This document shows, one piece after another, positions 25,291-34,084 of a stretch of DNA of 64,000 bases (within the stretch, counting starts at the first letter, position 1; every line of letters starts with the position of its first letter). A program made the translations under genes and the position numbers. Source of the DNA: Nitrosospira multiformis (GTDB taxonomy: Bacteria > Pseudomonadota > Gammaproteobacteria > Burkholderiales > Nitrosomonadaceae); assembly GCF_900103165.1 (NCBI RefSeq), contig NZ_FNKY01000001.1:2604001-2668000 (forward strand), in the 5' to 3' direction. The notes below the pieces were generated by a model, which was given only the letters and a program-made list of their open reading frames with translations, was not told the origin of the DNA and did no database searches.

Positions 25291-26007
25291 ATGACCTCTC
25301 CCGAAACCACCGCCATCTTCACCCGCTCCTGGTCGCTCTATGATTTGCTCACCGAATACAACTACATGTTTCATCGGGAAATCTATAGGAAGATTGAGGA
25401 TATCCTGAAGCTGCGCGGCGATCAGGGTCATTACCGCCTGCTCGATCTCGGTTGCGGCAACGCACGCTACCTGGCTCCCTGCCTGAAGCAGGCTGTCCCG
25501 GTAATATATGAGGGCGTGGATTTGTCCGAGGCGGCGCTGACAGAGGCGCGTGGCTATCTGGCGGAATTGCCCGGTCAGGTCTTTCTGACCCGTAGAGATC
25601 TTTTGGAGGCGATCGAGTCGACCGAAAAAACCTGGGATGTGATCTTCACGGGATTTGCGATTCATCACCTGGCGCCCGATGAAAAGGCGCGCTTTTTCCA
25701 TGCGGCCGGGCGCTGCCTCGCAGAAAATGGCTGGTTGATCCTGGTGGACGTGGTACGCGAGGAAAATCAGGACCGGGAAAGTTATCTGGACGGTTACCTG
25801 AAATTCATGCGTGAAACATGGACGAAGGTGCCAAAGGATCAATTGGAAGAAGCTTGCGCCCATGTCCATGATCATGATTATCCCGAATGCCTTTCCACCT
25901 TGCGGGGGATGGCCAGCGAAGCCGGTTTGCACTCTACCCAGCTGATCAGTCGCTACGCACAGCACCACACCCTTCTATTTTCACGTTCCACTTTAGAAAA
26001 AATCTGA
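25291..26007 (+). CDS. Class I SAM-dependent methyltransferase
   Basis: A 238-aa Rossmann-fold methyltransferase. Motif I is RLLDLGCGNARYLAPCL (about 48-64). The acidic end of strand 2 is VIYEGVDLSE, and motif IV is WDVIFTGFAIHHLAPDEKAR. The substrate is not deducible. ATG 25291 fits the domain start; a TTG at 25270 is also in frame. The gene ends 18 bases before the bile-acid-symporter-type gene, with which it probably forms an operon. Confidence 0.8.
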   Translation: MTSPETTAIFTRSWSLYDLLTEYNYMFHREIYRKIEDILKLRGDQGHYRLLDLGCGNARYLAPCLKQAVPVIYEGVDLSEAALTEARGYLAELPGQVFLTRRDLLEAIESTEKTWDVIFTGFAIHHLAPDEKARFFHAAGRCLAENGWLILVDVVREENQDRESYLDGYLKFMRETWTKVPKDQLEEACAHVHDHDYPECLSTLRGMASEAGLHSTQLISRYAQHHTLLFSRSTLEKI

Positions 26008-26025
26008 GGCGGCCCGCTCAACGCC

Positions 26026-26961
26026 ATGCTGCAGCGATTGGCCCTTCTGTTCCCGCTTTGGATGATTCTCTCCGGAGCAATAGCCCTGTACTGGCCGCAC
26101 TGGTTGACGGCCCTGAATCAGGGGCCGGTGATGGTATTGCTTCTGGCCTTCATCATGTTGTGCATGGGCCTGACGCTGACCCTCGAGGATTTTCGCAGGA
26201 TCGCCCGCCTGCCCAAGGCCGTGGCGATCGGTTTTGCGGCACAGTATTCCATCATGCCCTTGCTGGCCTGGGGAGTGGCTCAAGCGCTGAGCCTGCCGCC
26301 CCACTTCGCCGTGGGCCTGATCCTTGTGGGTTGTTGTCCGGGTGGCACGGCCTCGAATCTGGTTACCTACATCGCGGGGGCAGACGTGGCGCTTTCGGTA
26401 GTCATGACAGTGTGCTCCACACTGGCAGCTGTCATTTTAACGCCCCTGCTGACCCAGTTTTTTGCGGGAACGCTGGTGCCAGTGGATGCCTGGCTGCTGT
26501 TCAAGCAAACTCTCCAGGTAGTCATCATCCCTGTTGTACTGGGCGTTGCGCTCAACCGCTGGGCGCCGCGGCTGGTCATGCGCGTGATGCCGGTGGCGCC
26601 GCTGCTATCGGTGATGGGTGTGTGTTTCATCTGTGCCGTGGTATTTGCCGCCAATGCGGAGGCCATTCTGAAACATGGCTTTCAATTGATTCTTGCGACC
26701 ATGCTGTTGCATGGAGGGGGTTTTCTGATCGGGTATAACTTCGCCCGCATCTTTGGCTGTCAGCAACAGAGCGCCCGTACGATTTCCATTGAAGTGGGCA
26801 TGCAAAATTCCGGTCTCGCCATCGTGTTGGCCAAACAGGCCTTCCCGTTGCTGCCGCTGGCCCCCGTTGTGGGCGCGGTTTCAGCGGTGATGCATTCTTT
26901 GCTGGGCAGCCTGCTGGCAGTGTTATGGCGCACGCGATCACCGCGGCCTCACATAGAGTGA
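26026..26961 (+). CDS. Bile acid:sodium symporter family (BASS) transporter
   Basis: An inner-membrane secondary transporter of 311 aa with about nine to ten transmembrane helices. Typical BASS signatures are MLCMGLTLTLEDFRRIARLP (about 45-65), LVGCCPGGTASNLVTYIAGA (sodium-binding crossover) and EVGMQNSGLAIVLA (second crossover). Bacterial members move organic anions with sodium; the solute here is unknown. It is paired with the upstream methyltransferase. The last residues (RTRSPRPHIE) are cytoplasmic. Confidence 0.9.
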   Translation: MLQRLALLFPLWMILSGAIALYWPHWLTALNQGPVMVLLLAFIMLCMGLTLTLEDFRRIARLPKAVAIGFAAQYSIMPLLAWGVAQALSLPPHFAVGLILVGCCPGGTASNLVTYIAGADVALSVVMTVCSTLAAVILTPLLTQFFAGTLVPVDAWLLFKQTLQVVIIPVVLGVALNRWAPRLVMRVMPVAPLLSVMGVCFICAVVFAANAEAILKHGFQLILATMLLHGGGFLIGYNFARIFGCQQQSARTISIEVGMQNSGLAIVLAKQAFPLLPLAPVVGAVSAVMHSLLGSLLAVLWRTRSPRPHIE

Positions 26962-27090
26962 TCCCGACACTTCCCGTCCTGATTGCCAAAAGCCCGAAAC
27001 TTCATCATGCTTTCACCAAACCGGTCATTTCAGGCAAGCGAAAACAGGCTTACGGGCCGACCCCATTTATTTGTGGAACTACCTGGGTTG

Positions 27091-27330
27091 AACCTAAATC
27101 CGGCAGTTGACCGCTCATTTAATAGATCAGCGTTTTGATTAATAACAATATTTCGTATTATTTTACGCTCACCTTTTGGGTGAGTCCGCTACAGGGCAGA
27201 TTGCACAGTTTTTGCGGCGCATGGCAGTGTTGCAACTCCTTGGAATGGAATGACCATTCCGCGTCGTTGCGCCTTGCTCTGCACCCCAAAAATCGCACAC
27301 TCCGCCCCGTCCAACTGCCGGATTTAGGTT
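27091..27330. mobile_element. MITE-like element with 19-bp perfect inverted ends
   Basis: AACCTAAATCCGGCAGTTG (27091-27109) and its exact reverse complement (27312-27330) flank 202 bases with no gene. The interior has a small hairpin (CTCACC/GGGTGAG near 27170). I see no clear target duplication. The right end supplies the stop codon (TAA, 27324-27326) of the minus-strand gene 27324-28115, so it may have truncated that gene. Confidence 0.55.
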
Positions 27331-28115
27331 GAAATGACTATCGCGAGCGGACAAACACTCCCATCGCAAGACAAGCCGGGAGAACATTTTTGAACGGAAT
27401 CCCAATCCTGGGATAGAAAGTACAAAGTAATCTTGTCCGCGTGGCTGCGCATAGCAGCCATTCCAGCTGCCCCATTCACATCATTACGGTTGATGCGAAA
27501 GTACAATTCGTTAGCGTTACTGCACATGAATCCATAGCGTGCTTTGCTATCGCGAGCCTCGAAGCCGAATGCGCCGCTGCCTGCTGGCGTTGGGTCTATC
27601 GTCATCAACCGTCCAGAGAGCTTCACCGTCCCTTGAGTCAAAAGACTATCGACCAGCCCGGCTTGTTGATTGTGCCGCACCCGGTTCGCAACAATTTGAC
27701 GTCTCTCGGCCTCTGACAAGGCTTTCGGTTGTTCAGACCCGGGAATCGATGGTGCAGAGGTGTCTCGATGGTTATTTGAGCTTGAGCTGAAACATCCGGA
27801 TAACGCCACCAGAACAAATCCGATAATGGCTATGAGCATCGACGCACCGCCGCCACTGCCGCCACCGCCACTTCTGGCGACAAATAAGCGAGAACTTTGC
27901 CCGCGGGATGTGGGTTCCAAATTGCCATCAGAAGTGGTGATTTGCTCGTCCGCCTGGCCATGATAATCGTTACCGCTATAACCATCGTTCTTTGCTCCGC
28001 TTGATTCCGCTTGGGCTTGGGTAAAACACCGTATGTGTACTTCAGTCCCATGTACCTCAGTCCAATTTTCAACACAGCCAAAACCCGTCATATTGCAATC
28101 ACGGGTATTTATCAT
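27324..28115 (-). CDS. Hypothetical membrane-anchored protein
   Basis: A 263-aa protein with an N-terminal Asn/Ser/Gly-rich soluble part (about 1-80) and a Gly run (SGGGGSGGGAS). One transmembrane helix or lipobox-like stretch (MLIAIIGFVLVALSGC, about 92-107) precedes a C-terminal soluble domain (about 120-263) with four Cys. The Gly-rich linker followed by LSGCFSSSS could suggest an internal lipoprotein start. No family recognised. Its last codons and stop lie inside the right end of the inverted-repeat element at 27312, so the natural C-terminus may have been longer. Confidence 0.55.
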   Translation of the reverse strand: MINTRDCNMTGFGCVENWTEVHGTEVHIRCFTQAQAESSGAKNDGYSGNDYHGQADEQITTSDGNLEPTSRGQSSRLFVARSGGGGSGGGASMLIAIIGFVLVALSGCFSSSSNNHRDTSAPSIPGSEQPKALSEAERRQIVANRVRHNQQAGLVDSLLTQGTVKLSGRLMTIDPTPAGSGAFGFEARDSKARYGFMCSNANELYFRINRNDVNGAAGMAAMRSHADKITLYFLSQDWDSVQKCSPGLSCDGSVCPLAIVIST

Positions 28116-28159
28116 TTTTTAATTCCGGTAGCGGATGTCAATCACAATCCTGGGCAATC

Positions 28160-28390
28160 ATGGCACACTATCAAAACGCAAGCTTTCTTATTCAATCCCA
28201 GCATATCAAGTTTGATAAAAAGTATCCTCCCGGCACTACCGTGCCGGACGCGGGAATTTACCGATGCACGGGTTGTGGCCATGAGATAGTCATCGCAAAC
28301 GGGCAGGCGCTTCCCATGCAAAACCAGCACCAGCACGCCTTCGAATTTGGCATGGTATGCTGGGAACTCATTGTTTGCCCCGTGGATTGA
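28160..28390 (+). CDS. Small CxxC / His-rich protein
   Basis: A 76-aa protein with the pattern FDKKYPPGTTVPDAGIYRC, TGCGHEI and QNQHQHAFEF. It has CTGC plus several His residues, a likely zinc ribbon. I recall similar small proteins of unknown role in many proteobacteria. ATG 28160 gives the conserved start. Divergent from 27324-28115. Confidence 0.65.
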   Translation: MAHYQNASFLIQSQHIKFDKKYPPGTTVPDAGIYRCTGCGHEIVIANGQALPMQNQHQHAFEFGMVCWELIVCPVD

Positions 28391-28768
28391 TGACCGGTAA
28401 CAATAACCGGCCGCTTGCTTAATCAATATATGATTGCGCCGCCCCATTAGATCCTTCCATTTTGATCCTTCCATTTGCGCTACACCAACCCCTCCGCCCT
28501 TTCAAGTCTCCCGCTTGTTTCCGTTAGCGGAATATAGCAACCACAGGAGCACCTTCGGAACTTTTACCCCATTGTTCTTCTCGCACTTACGTATGTGGGG
28601 AATCGCACAGAGTTTATTTTTACAGCGTGAGAAACTGTTTAATAGATGCTTGATCCGCATCTTCATGCAATCAAGCTCGTGCTCCACTCGGCCCTCTATG
28701 ATCGTTTGAGGTGCAAAGCCGGTACCGATTTCAATCATTCCGGCTTATTAAGTTTAAAGGAGCAAATG
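28391..28768. other. Gene-free stretch
   Basis: I see no gene, repeat or hairpin of note in this 378-base gap. Confidence 0.4.
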
Positions 28769-29017
28769 ATGAGAGAAACCAAATTAATAGATATGTCTGG
28801 CTTGAGTGGCGATCCAGGAAGTGACGATTTGCTGGACGATTTATTTTTCCGCCTTGAATCGGAAATTCCGAACGCACTCCTCAAAAGTTCGAAACGTATC
28901 TATTTACCATCCTGCGTAACAACGGACTGTCTTGCCAAAACCCCGATGAAGCTGGGCGCCAGCAGAATCGGGACGATCATGCGACAATCTGCGATATCCG
29001 GACGTATAACACAGTAA
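28769..29017 (+). CDS. Small hypothetical protein
   Basis: An 82-aa protein. AAAGGAG six bases upstream selects ATG 28769 over an adjacent ATG and a much longer frame. The N-terminal half is acidic (LSGDPGSDDLLDDLFFRLES), the C-terminal half basic. No signal or known family. Confidence 0.5.
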   Translation: MRETKLIDMSGLSGDPGSDDLLDDLFFRLESEIPNALLKSSKRIYLPSCVTTDCLAKTPMKLGASRIGTIMRQSAISGRITQ

Positions 29018-29117
29018 ACGACAGATTTTCCCCAATCCCGTTACGAAATGGCGCTCTCAGGTTCGTGAAATATTCACAACTCCTTCAGCTTGATGAGTTC
29101 AGAAAGGAAGATTTTCC

Positions 29118-29561
29118 ATGAAAATTCAAATCAAAATCAGCGAAATAGCGATAGCTTTCACTTGCATTTTTTCAACCTTGAGTTTCGCTGAAGAAAATCC
29201 ATCGCTTCCGCCCGTGCAAACGCAAGGTCAAACGCAGTTTATCTCAGGAGGCATAGGCAAGGATGAGTCGGAAGCAATACTGAAAGCAAGGGGTTCCTGG
29301 CCATTGATGCTTGAACTGACTCAAGCGGCTGATCCCAGACCCCGATACATCAGCGATGCCCAGATAACCATCAAGGATGAATTGAATAACACCGTTCTGG
29401 ATACGACCGTTGAAGGCCCTTACCTGCTGGTGAAGCTTCCAGCCGGAAAATATTCCCTGGATGCCACTTATAACGCGACCACTCTTCATCGCAAGCTCAA
29501 CCTTCAGAAAGGGCCGAGTGAAAAAGTTACTTTAGTCTGGCCTGCCGCCAAAAAAGATTAA
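29118..29561 (+). CDS. Secreted carboxypeptidase-regulatory-like domain protein
   Basis: A 147-aa periplasmic or secreted protein. The signal peptide is at about 1-24 (ending TLSFA), with AGGAAG upstream of ATG 29118. The mature part ends in a beta-sandwich like the carboxypeptidase regulatory domain (RYISDAQITIKDELNNTVLD, LVKLPAGKYSLDATYNATT, VTLVWP). Related small proteins are common in betaproteobacteria but have no defined role. Confidence 0.7.
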   Translation: MKIQIKISEIAIAFTCIFSTLSFAEENPSLPPVQTQGQTQFISGGIGKDESEAILKARGSWPLMLELTQAADPRPRYISDAQITIKDELNNTVLDTTVEGPYLLVKLPAGKYSLDATYNATTLHRKLNLQKGPSEKVTLVWPAAKKD

Positions 29562-29622
29562 TGCCGGACTATCCCGATAAAAAACGCTTACGGTTTGGTG
29601 GGAACGTGAATATCACTATAAA

Positions 29623-29641
29623 AACCCGCTCTAATCCGGGA
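29623..29641 (-). terminator. Weak terminator overlapping the HAD stop
   Basis: On the minus strand CCCG and CGGG flank an 8-base loop that contains the stop codon region, followed by TTTTTATAG. The stem is short. Confidence 0.4.
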
Positions 29642-30491
29642 CACCAAAGAAGCGCTGCAGGAGCCAGTCCTGCTCAAGCGCGAAAGCAACTCCGTCCTCG
29701 CCATTAGTCAGCGTAATCCAGTCAGCAACCGCCTTGACGGTGTCCGGCGCGTGGCCCATCGCCACGCCGAGCCCGGCGTGTCTCAGCATTTCTATATCGT
29801 TTTCGGCATCTCCGATAGCCATCATTTCGCTGAGCGTTATGCCATGAAACTGTCCGATTTTTGTCAGGGCCGCCGCCTTGTTTGTCCCTTTTGGCATTAT
29901 CTCGAGCATATAGTCATGGCTGAAGACCGCGGAGCATCGGGATGCGATTGCGTCACGCATGGCCCGGAGACAAACGATACCCTCAGCATTATGACTCATG
30001 ATCTGCAGCTTATGAGGCGCCACGTTCAGACCCCGCAGACCGGGAACAACCACCGGTTCCTGCCTTAAAACTCTTGCTTCCTGCCGGTACAAACCCATGG
30101 CATCAGGCGTGTACCAGTGATCCATGGTGGACCAGGCAACACTCAACCCATTAGCTAATGCTTCATGAGCCATTTTCTCCGCATGGGCCAGTTCCAGCCG
30201 CTGCTGGAGGATAATTTCAACCCGCTTGTTCGAATCGACACGTGCCACCGCACCGCCGGAAAACGCCACCACATAACCCTCGACTCCCAACTCCATGAGG
30301 AGCTGCGACAGGGAGCCCACGTGGCGGCCGGAAGCCAATATGACCTGAACCCCTTGTTGCCAGATGTCATGAATGGATTTTTTTACCGCAGGTGAAATGT
30401 CATGCGAGGAATCCAGCAATGTTCCATCTACGTCGAGTGCAATAGCTCGCAGCCTTGACACTATTAGCGACCTGCCGTCGTGGCTCCACAC
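29631..30491 (-). CDS. Cof-type HAD-IIB family phosphatase
   Basis: A 286-aa cytoplasmic sugar-phosphate-type phosphatase. Motif I is ALDVDGTLLDSS near residue 18, with the catalytic Asp pair. Motif II is VILASGRHVGSL, Lys follows in MPKGTNKAAALTKI, and motif IV is MAIGDAENDIEMLRHAGLGV. The length and C2B cap are normal for the Cof family. The start is GTG 30491 or GTG 30461; both are weak. It lies just downstream of a GST relic. Confidence 0.85.
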   Translation of the reverse strand: MWSHDGRSLIVSRLRAIALDVDGTLLDSSHDISPAVKKSIHDIWQQGVQVILASGRHVGSLSQLLMELGVEGYVVAFSGGAVARVDSNKRVEIILQQRLELAHAEKMAHEALANGLSVAWSTMDHWYTPDAMGLYRQEARVLRQEPVVVPGLRGLNVAPHKLQIMSHNAEGIVCLRAMRDAIASRCSAVFSHDYMLEIMPKGTNKAAALTKIGQFHGITLSEMMAIGDAENDIEMLRHAGLGVAMGHAPDTVKAVADWITLTNGEDGVAFALEQDWLLQRFFGVPD

Positions 30492-30511
30492 CGGCTTATA
30501 TTGCGGCGGCT

Positions 30512-30646
30512 TCAGAAAGACCTTCCGCTATGCACTTCCCGCACTTCCGGGTGGACTTCGAATGCGTAACCGGCACACGCAATGTACACAGGCAATACGA
30601 TATGTGCGGCAAGCGAACAGGCGCCAGCAGCGTTGTAAAGTTTCAT
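30512..30646 (-). pseudogene. Glutathione S-transferase 5' remnant
   Basis: The first codons (MKLYNAAGACSLAAHIVL) are the classic start of a bacterial GST, preceded by a strong AAGGAG seven bases away. The homology then weakens (AGYAFEV fits the family) and a stop comes after 44 residues, instead of the usual about 200. It is a truncated gene with an intact start region. Confidence 0.75.
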
Positions 30647-30757
30647 CAAAATTCTCCTTGATTGTTCATGATGACTATAGGGCACATGAGATATTTTCCA
30701 CTGATTCTCCACCATCGTCCACGATCCGGCGACTGCAATGTGATAACTACATACCAT

Positions 30758-30801
30758 TACCCCTATAGGGTATTGACATATACCCTATCCCCGTATACAG
30801 T
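30758..30801 (+). promoter_or_regulatory. CsoR-type promoter 1 (porin)
   Basis: TACCCCTATAGGGTA (30758-30772) abuts TTGACA (30773-30778). A 17-base spacer (with a second TATACC half) and TACAGT (30796-30801) follow. The same layout occurs at 32776 and 40587. The leader before the porin (31003) contains the 10-bp inverted repeat GATATCCAGA/TCTGGATATC (30830-30839 and 30875-30884). Confidence 0.75.
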
Positions 30802-30975
30802 TAACGCCACAGATCTTGGGAAACCGCCTGATATCCAGATAAGTAATGCGGTAATCACCAATAAAAAAAGGGGGTCTGGATATCTACCTGAAGAAGATTC
30901 GCGGAAGATCCGCACGGTCGAGAAAGCACCGAACAAATTGGCCGGCATCACTGCTACCGTCCAGCCAGTCTATTA

Positions 30976-31068
30976 ATTCAACTTAACTGAAAGGGGTCAC
31001 GAATGCAAATAGAAGTCGTAAAAGTCAAGGGTATGAACCGGATAGGTTGCGTTAATGGTTCGAAGAGC
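30976..31068 (+). repeat. Duplicated copZ 5' segment, copy A
   Basis: The segment starts ATTCAACTTAACTGAAAGG and is homologous to 36511-36603 over about 93 bases. It covers the ribosome-binding site and the first about 20 codons of the copper chaperone. Here it forms the start of the porin gene. Confidence 0.8.
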
Positions 31069-32751
31069 ACCATGAATCTACTCCGTCCCCTGATTTCCCA
31101 AGGAATAAGCGCTGCCAAACCCAGGACATTTCCGGCACGCAACCCCGGATCACTTTTGAAATGGTGCCTGGGTGCGGGAACGTTGGGACTGGCGTGCCAT
31201 GTTTTCGCGGCGGATCCCGCTCCCGCCGCCAACGCCGCCGGAACGCCAGCGGCTCCGGCTGCGGCACCCGCAACTCCCACGGCAGGCGCCCCATTCGATT
31301 GGTCAAAAGCGCCTCCCGTCACCGCGCCGCCGCGCCCCGGTATGTTTTCCATCCCGCCAACCGGCCCGGGATACTATTCACTCTGGGATGTGGTCACCGG
31401 CAATGAGCGTCAAGCCCCGCCGGTTGCGCCCAACGCACCCTATGCCCTCATGACCACCCCCGCCTTCGAGATCGATTACCGCTATATGGAGAAGCCGGGG
31501 TATGAAAAGGATCTGTTCGATCCCCTTAAGCGCATCCACATGGGGGAGGATTTCCTGCTGTCTTTCGGCGGCAGCTTCTGGTACCGCTACATGCGTGAAT
31601 CCGATGCCCGCTTGACCAACACCAGCGATAATTACCACATGATGCGCAGCCGCTTCCACGCCGACTTCTGGTATCAGGACAAGGTCCGGATCTTCGCCGA
31701 GTTTCTGGATGCCCGCACCTTCGGTCAGGCCTTGACACCCGCCGCCACCGATGTCAATCACACGGATATGCTGAATCTGTTTGCGGATATCAAGCTGGCG
31801 AATGTCAAGGAGGGTCCCGTTTATCTGCGCGTCGGCCGCCAGGAATTGCTCTACGGGTCGCAGCGATTGATTTCCACCCTGGACTGGGTGAATACGCGGC
31901 GCACCTTCCAGGGCGCCAAGGCCTTCTGGCGCACGCCTACTTTTGATCTGGACGCTTTCTGGGTGCGGCCGATGATTACGCAACAGAGCCACTTCGATAA
32001 TTGGGATACGAAGCAGGAGTTCTTCGGTTTATGGGGCACCTACAAGCCCATGAAAGGCCAGCTGGTCGATATGTATTTCCTGAGCCTGGATGATAATCGC
32101 AACCGGGCGATCGGCAGCAACGGCCTCATGGGCAATTCGAACACGCATACGCTTGGCGGGCGCCTGGCCGGCGACTACAATCAGTTCCTCTATGAGTTGG
32201 AGGGCATGTACCAGTTCGGCCAGTACTCGAATCAGGATATCTCGGCCTTCGCGGTCGCCTCCGGCGCCGGCTATCATTTCAAGGGGGCGCCCATGAATCC
32301 CCAGTTCTGGCTGCGCTATGACTTTGCCTCCGGCGACAAGAATCCCAATGACGGCGCGCGCAATACCTTCAACCAGCTCTTCCCTTTCGGGAACTATTAT
32401 CTGGGCTGGATCGACCGCGTGGGCCGCCAGAATATCCATGATTTCAATGCCCAGATCAATCTGCATCCCCAGCCCTGGGCCACCTTTACCGCCCAGTACC
32501 ACCGCTTCTATCTGGCCAACAAGCAGGACTTTCTGTACAACGCCGCCGGCGCCGCCACCCTGCGCGATGTCACCGGCCAGGCGGGCGGTTACGTCGGCGA
32601 TGAAATCGACTTCCGTTTCAATATCCACGTCAACCGCCAACAGGATATCCTGGTCGGCTATTCGAAACTCTTTGCCGGCAATTTCCTCAAAGCCACCGCT
32701 CCGGGTGTCTCCCCCGATCTCTTCTATGTCCAATACAATATGCGGTTTTGA
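31003..32751 (+). CDS. Alginate-export-type outer-membrane porin, chimeric N-terminus
   Basis: A 582-aa outer-membrane beta-barrel. The first about 23 residues (MQIEVVKVKGMNRIGCVNGS) copy the N-terminus of the copper chaperone CopZ but have Arg13 where the first copper Cys should be. A usual signal peptide follows (LLKWCLGAGTLGLACHVFA, about 51-69). A Pro/Ala-rich linker and an alginate-export barrel domain (about 155-582) come next, with a final aromatic residue (YNMRF). Typical motifs are GRQELLYGSQRLI and FQGAKAFWRTP. The CsoR-type promoter 1 lies 200 bases upstream. I infer copper-responsive outer-membrane passage; the solute is unknown. An internal ATG at 31072 would avoid the chaperone part. 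Confidence 0.8.
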   Translation: MQIEVVKVKGMNRIGCVNGSKSTMNLLRPLISQGISAAKPRTFPARNPGSLLKWCLGAGTLGLACHVFAADPAPAANAAGTPAAPAAAPATPTAGAPFDWSKAPPVTAPPRPGMFSIPPTGPGYYSLWDVVTGNERQAPPVAPNAPYALMTTPAFEIDYRYMEKPGYEKDLFDPLKRIHMGEDFLLSFGGSFWYRYMRESDARLTNTSDNYHMMRSRFHADFWYQDKVRIFAEFLDARTFGQALTPAATDVNHTDMLNLFADIKLANVKEGPVYLRVGRQELLYGSQRLISTLDWVNTRRTFQGAKAFWRTPTFDLDAFWVRPMITQQSHFDNWDTKQEFFGLWGTYKPMKGQLVDMYFLSLDDNRNRAIGSNGLMGNSNTHTLGGRLAGDYNQFLYELEGMYQFGQYSNQDISAFAVASGAGYHFKGAPMNPQFWLRYDFASGDKNPNDGARNTFNQLFPFGNYYLGWIDRVGRQNIHDFNAQINLHPQPWATFTAQYHRFYLANKQDFLYNAAGAATLRDVTGQAGGYVGDEIDFRFNIHVNRQQDILVGYSKLFAGNFLKATAPGVSPDLFYVQYNMRF

Positions 32752-32775
32752 CAGGCATCAGATGTTGATTTCATA

Positions 32776-32819
32776 TACCCTAATGGGGTATTGACATATA
32801 CCCTGGTATAGTATACAGT
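32776..32819 (+). promoter_or_regulatory. CsoR-type promoter 2 (cop operon)
   Basis: TACCCTAATGGGGTA (32776-32790) abuts TTGACA (32791-32796). A 17-base spacer and TACAGT (32814-32819) follow. It is 134 bases before the HMA-TauE gene. Confidence 0.75.
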
Positions 32820-32953
32820 GGAATCGAAATTGTGAGAAACCACTCGATAACTCGCTTCAAGGCACGTACTTTCACTTGGGCGCGAAATCTGGTGGATTTC
32901 CGGAAGCGGATCAAATTGATGATATCGTCAACGAAAGCGTTAGGGTATACAAA

Positions 32954-34039
32954 ATGGCTGCCAAATCGGCTCATCTGAAAGTCAAAGGTATGCACTGCAC
33001 CGGTTGCGAGGAAACCATCGAGAATGCGGTGGGTCACTTGCCTGGCATACGGAAAGTCAATGCAGACTATGTCAAGCAAACTGTCGATATTGAGTTCGAC
33101 AGCAAATCCATAGGGGAAAGCGGCATTCGGCATGCGATCGAAGAAAAAGGTTATGAATTCGAAAGTGCATTCACGGAATCTTCCGGCCACGCGATACGAA
33201 ATGCACTGATTTTTCTCACCTTCCTGCTGGTGGTGGGTGGCATGACATTCTGGGGCAAGAGCATGATCCCGGGTTTAGTGGGAGAGATGAGTCCTCAACT
33301 TGGCTACGCCATGCTGTTCTCTATCGGATTCTTTACCGGGTTTCACTGTATCGGCATGTGCGGCGGTTTTGTGGTGGGTTATGCGGCGGCTATCGAACCA
33401 CGCACCGCCAGTACCACGGCAATGGCGCATCTGATGTACGCCACCGGTAAAACAGCGTCTTATACGGCTATCGGCGGCAGTTTGGGACTGCTGGGTTCCC
33501 TCATGGCCTTCACCCCCGTCATGCGGGGTGCCGTCACACTCGCGGCCAGTCTTTTCGTAATCATCTATGGCCTCAAGATGCTGAATGTGTTCCCCGTATT
33601 GCGCAACTTCACCCTGCGTTTGCCCCGGTTTGTCGTGCGAGGCGTATCGAATGAATTGCGTCAGCGGCGCAGCCCCTTATCCATCGGGCTTTTAAATGGC
33701 TTAATGCTGGGTTGCGGTCCGCTGCAAGCGATGTACATTATGGCCGCCGGTACCGGTAGCGCCCAGGAAGGCGCCATGATGCTGTTCTTTTTTGGTCTAG
33801 GCACCCTGGTGCCGCTTCTAAGTTTCGGGCTGATCGCCAGTTCCGTATCACGCGACATCATCAATCTGCTGGTACGTGCATCCGCCATCATGGTTATCGC
33901 CATGGGCCTGATGATGGCGGATCGGGGACTCAAACTGACCGGGTCCGGTTATGACTTCAACTCGCTGTCGGCCCGCTGGCAGCAGGCAACACCCGCGGGT
34001 AATCATCTTGAATCAGGTGGCACTACCCGGCAGCGTTAA
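32954..34039 (+). CDS. HMA-domain fusion to TauE/SafE-type membrane protein
   Basis: A 361-aa inner-membrane protein. ATG 32954 is chosen for AGGG eight bases upstream. The heavy-metal-associated domain is at 5-72, with copper-binding CTGC at residues 15-18 (GMHCTGC). A transmembrane part of about six helices follows, with the signature FTGFHCIGMCGGFVVGYAAA (sulfite exporter TauE/DsbD_2-like, PF13386). Similar proteins occur in copper and cytochrome oxidase assembly loci. First gene of the cop operon behind promoter 2. Likely role: copper transfer across the membrane for export or cuproprotein assembly. Confidence 0.85.
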   Translation: MAAKSAHLKVKGMHCTGCEETIENAVGHLPGIRKVNADYVKQTVDIEFDSKSIGESGIRHAIEEKGYEFESAFTESSGHAIRNALIFLTFLLVVGGMTFWGKSMIPGLVGEMSPQLGYAMLFSIGFFTGFHCIGMCGGFVVGYAAAIEPRTASTTAMAHLMYATGKTASYTAIGGSLGLLGSLMAFTPVMRGAVTLAASLFVIIYGLKMLNVFPVLRNFTLRLPRFVVRGVSNELRQRRSPLSIGLLNGLMLGCGPLQAMYIMAAGTGSAQEGAMMLFFFGLGTLVPLLSFGLIASSVSRDIINLLVRASAIMVIAMGLMMADRGLKLTGSGYDFNSLSARWQQATPAGNHLESGGTTRQR

Positions 34040-34084
34040 GTGACGCGACTGCCATGAATGAGACCAGATGGATGGAAAATATCT

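Noticed and set aside
25887-26738. 283-aa plus ORF across the methyltransferase and symporter
   Set aside because: Out-of-frame shadow of two clear genes with Pro/His/Gly-rich composition.
31378-32733. Minus-strand ORFs opposite the porin (31378-31992, 32029-32733)
   Set aside because: Antisense shadows of the barrel gene, with repeated Ile/Gly-rich stretches and no ribosome-binding sites.
32776-32819. CueR-type (MerR) promoter
   Set aside because: CueR promoters have a 19-base spacer with the palindrome between -35 and -10. Here the spacer is 17 and the main palindrome is upstream of -35, and a CsoR gene is local.
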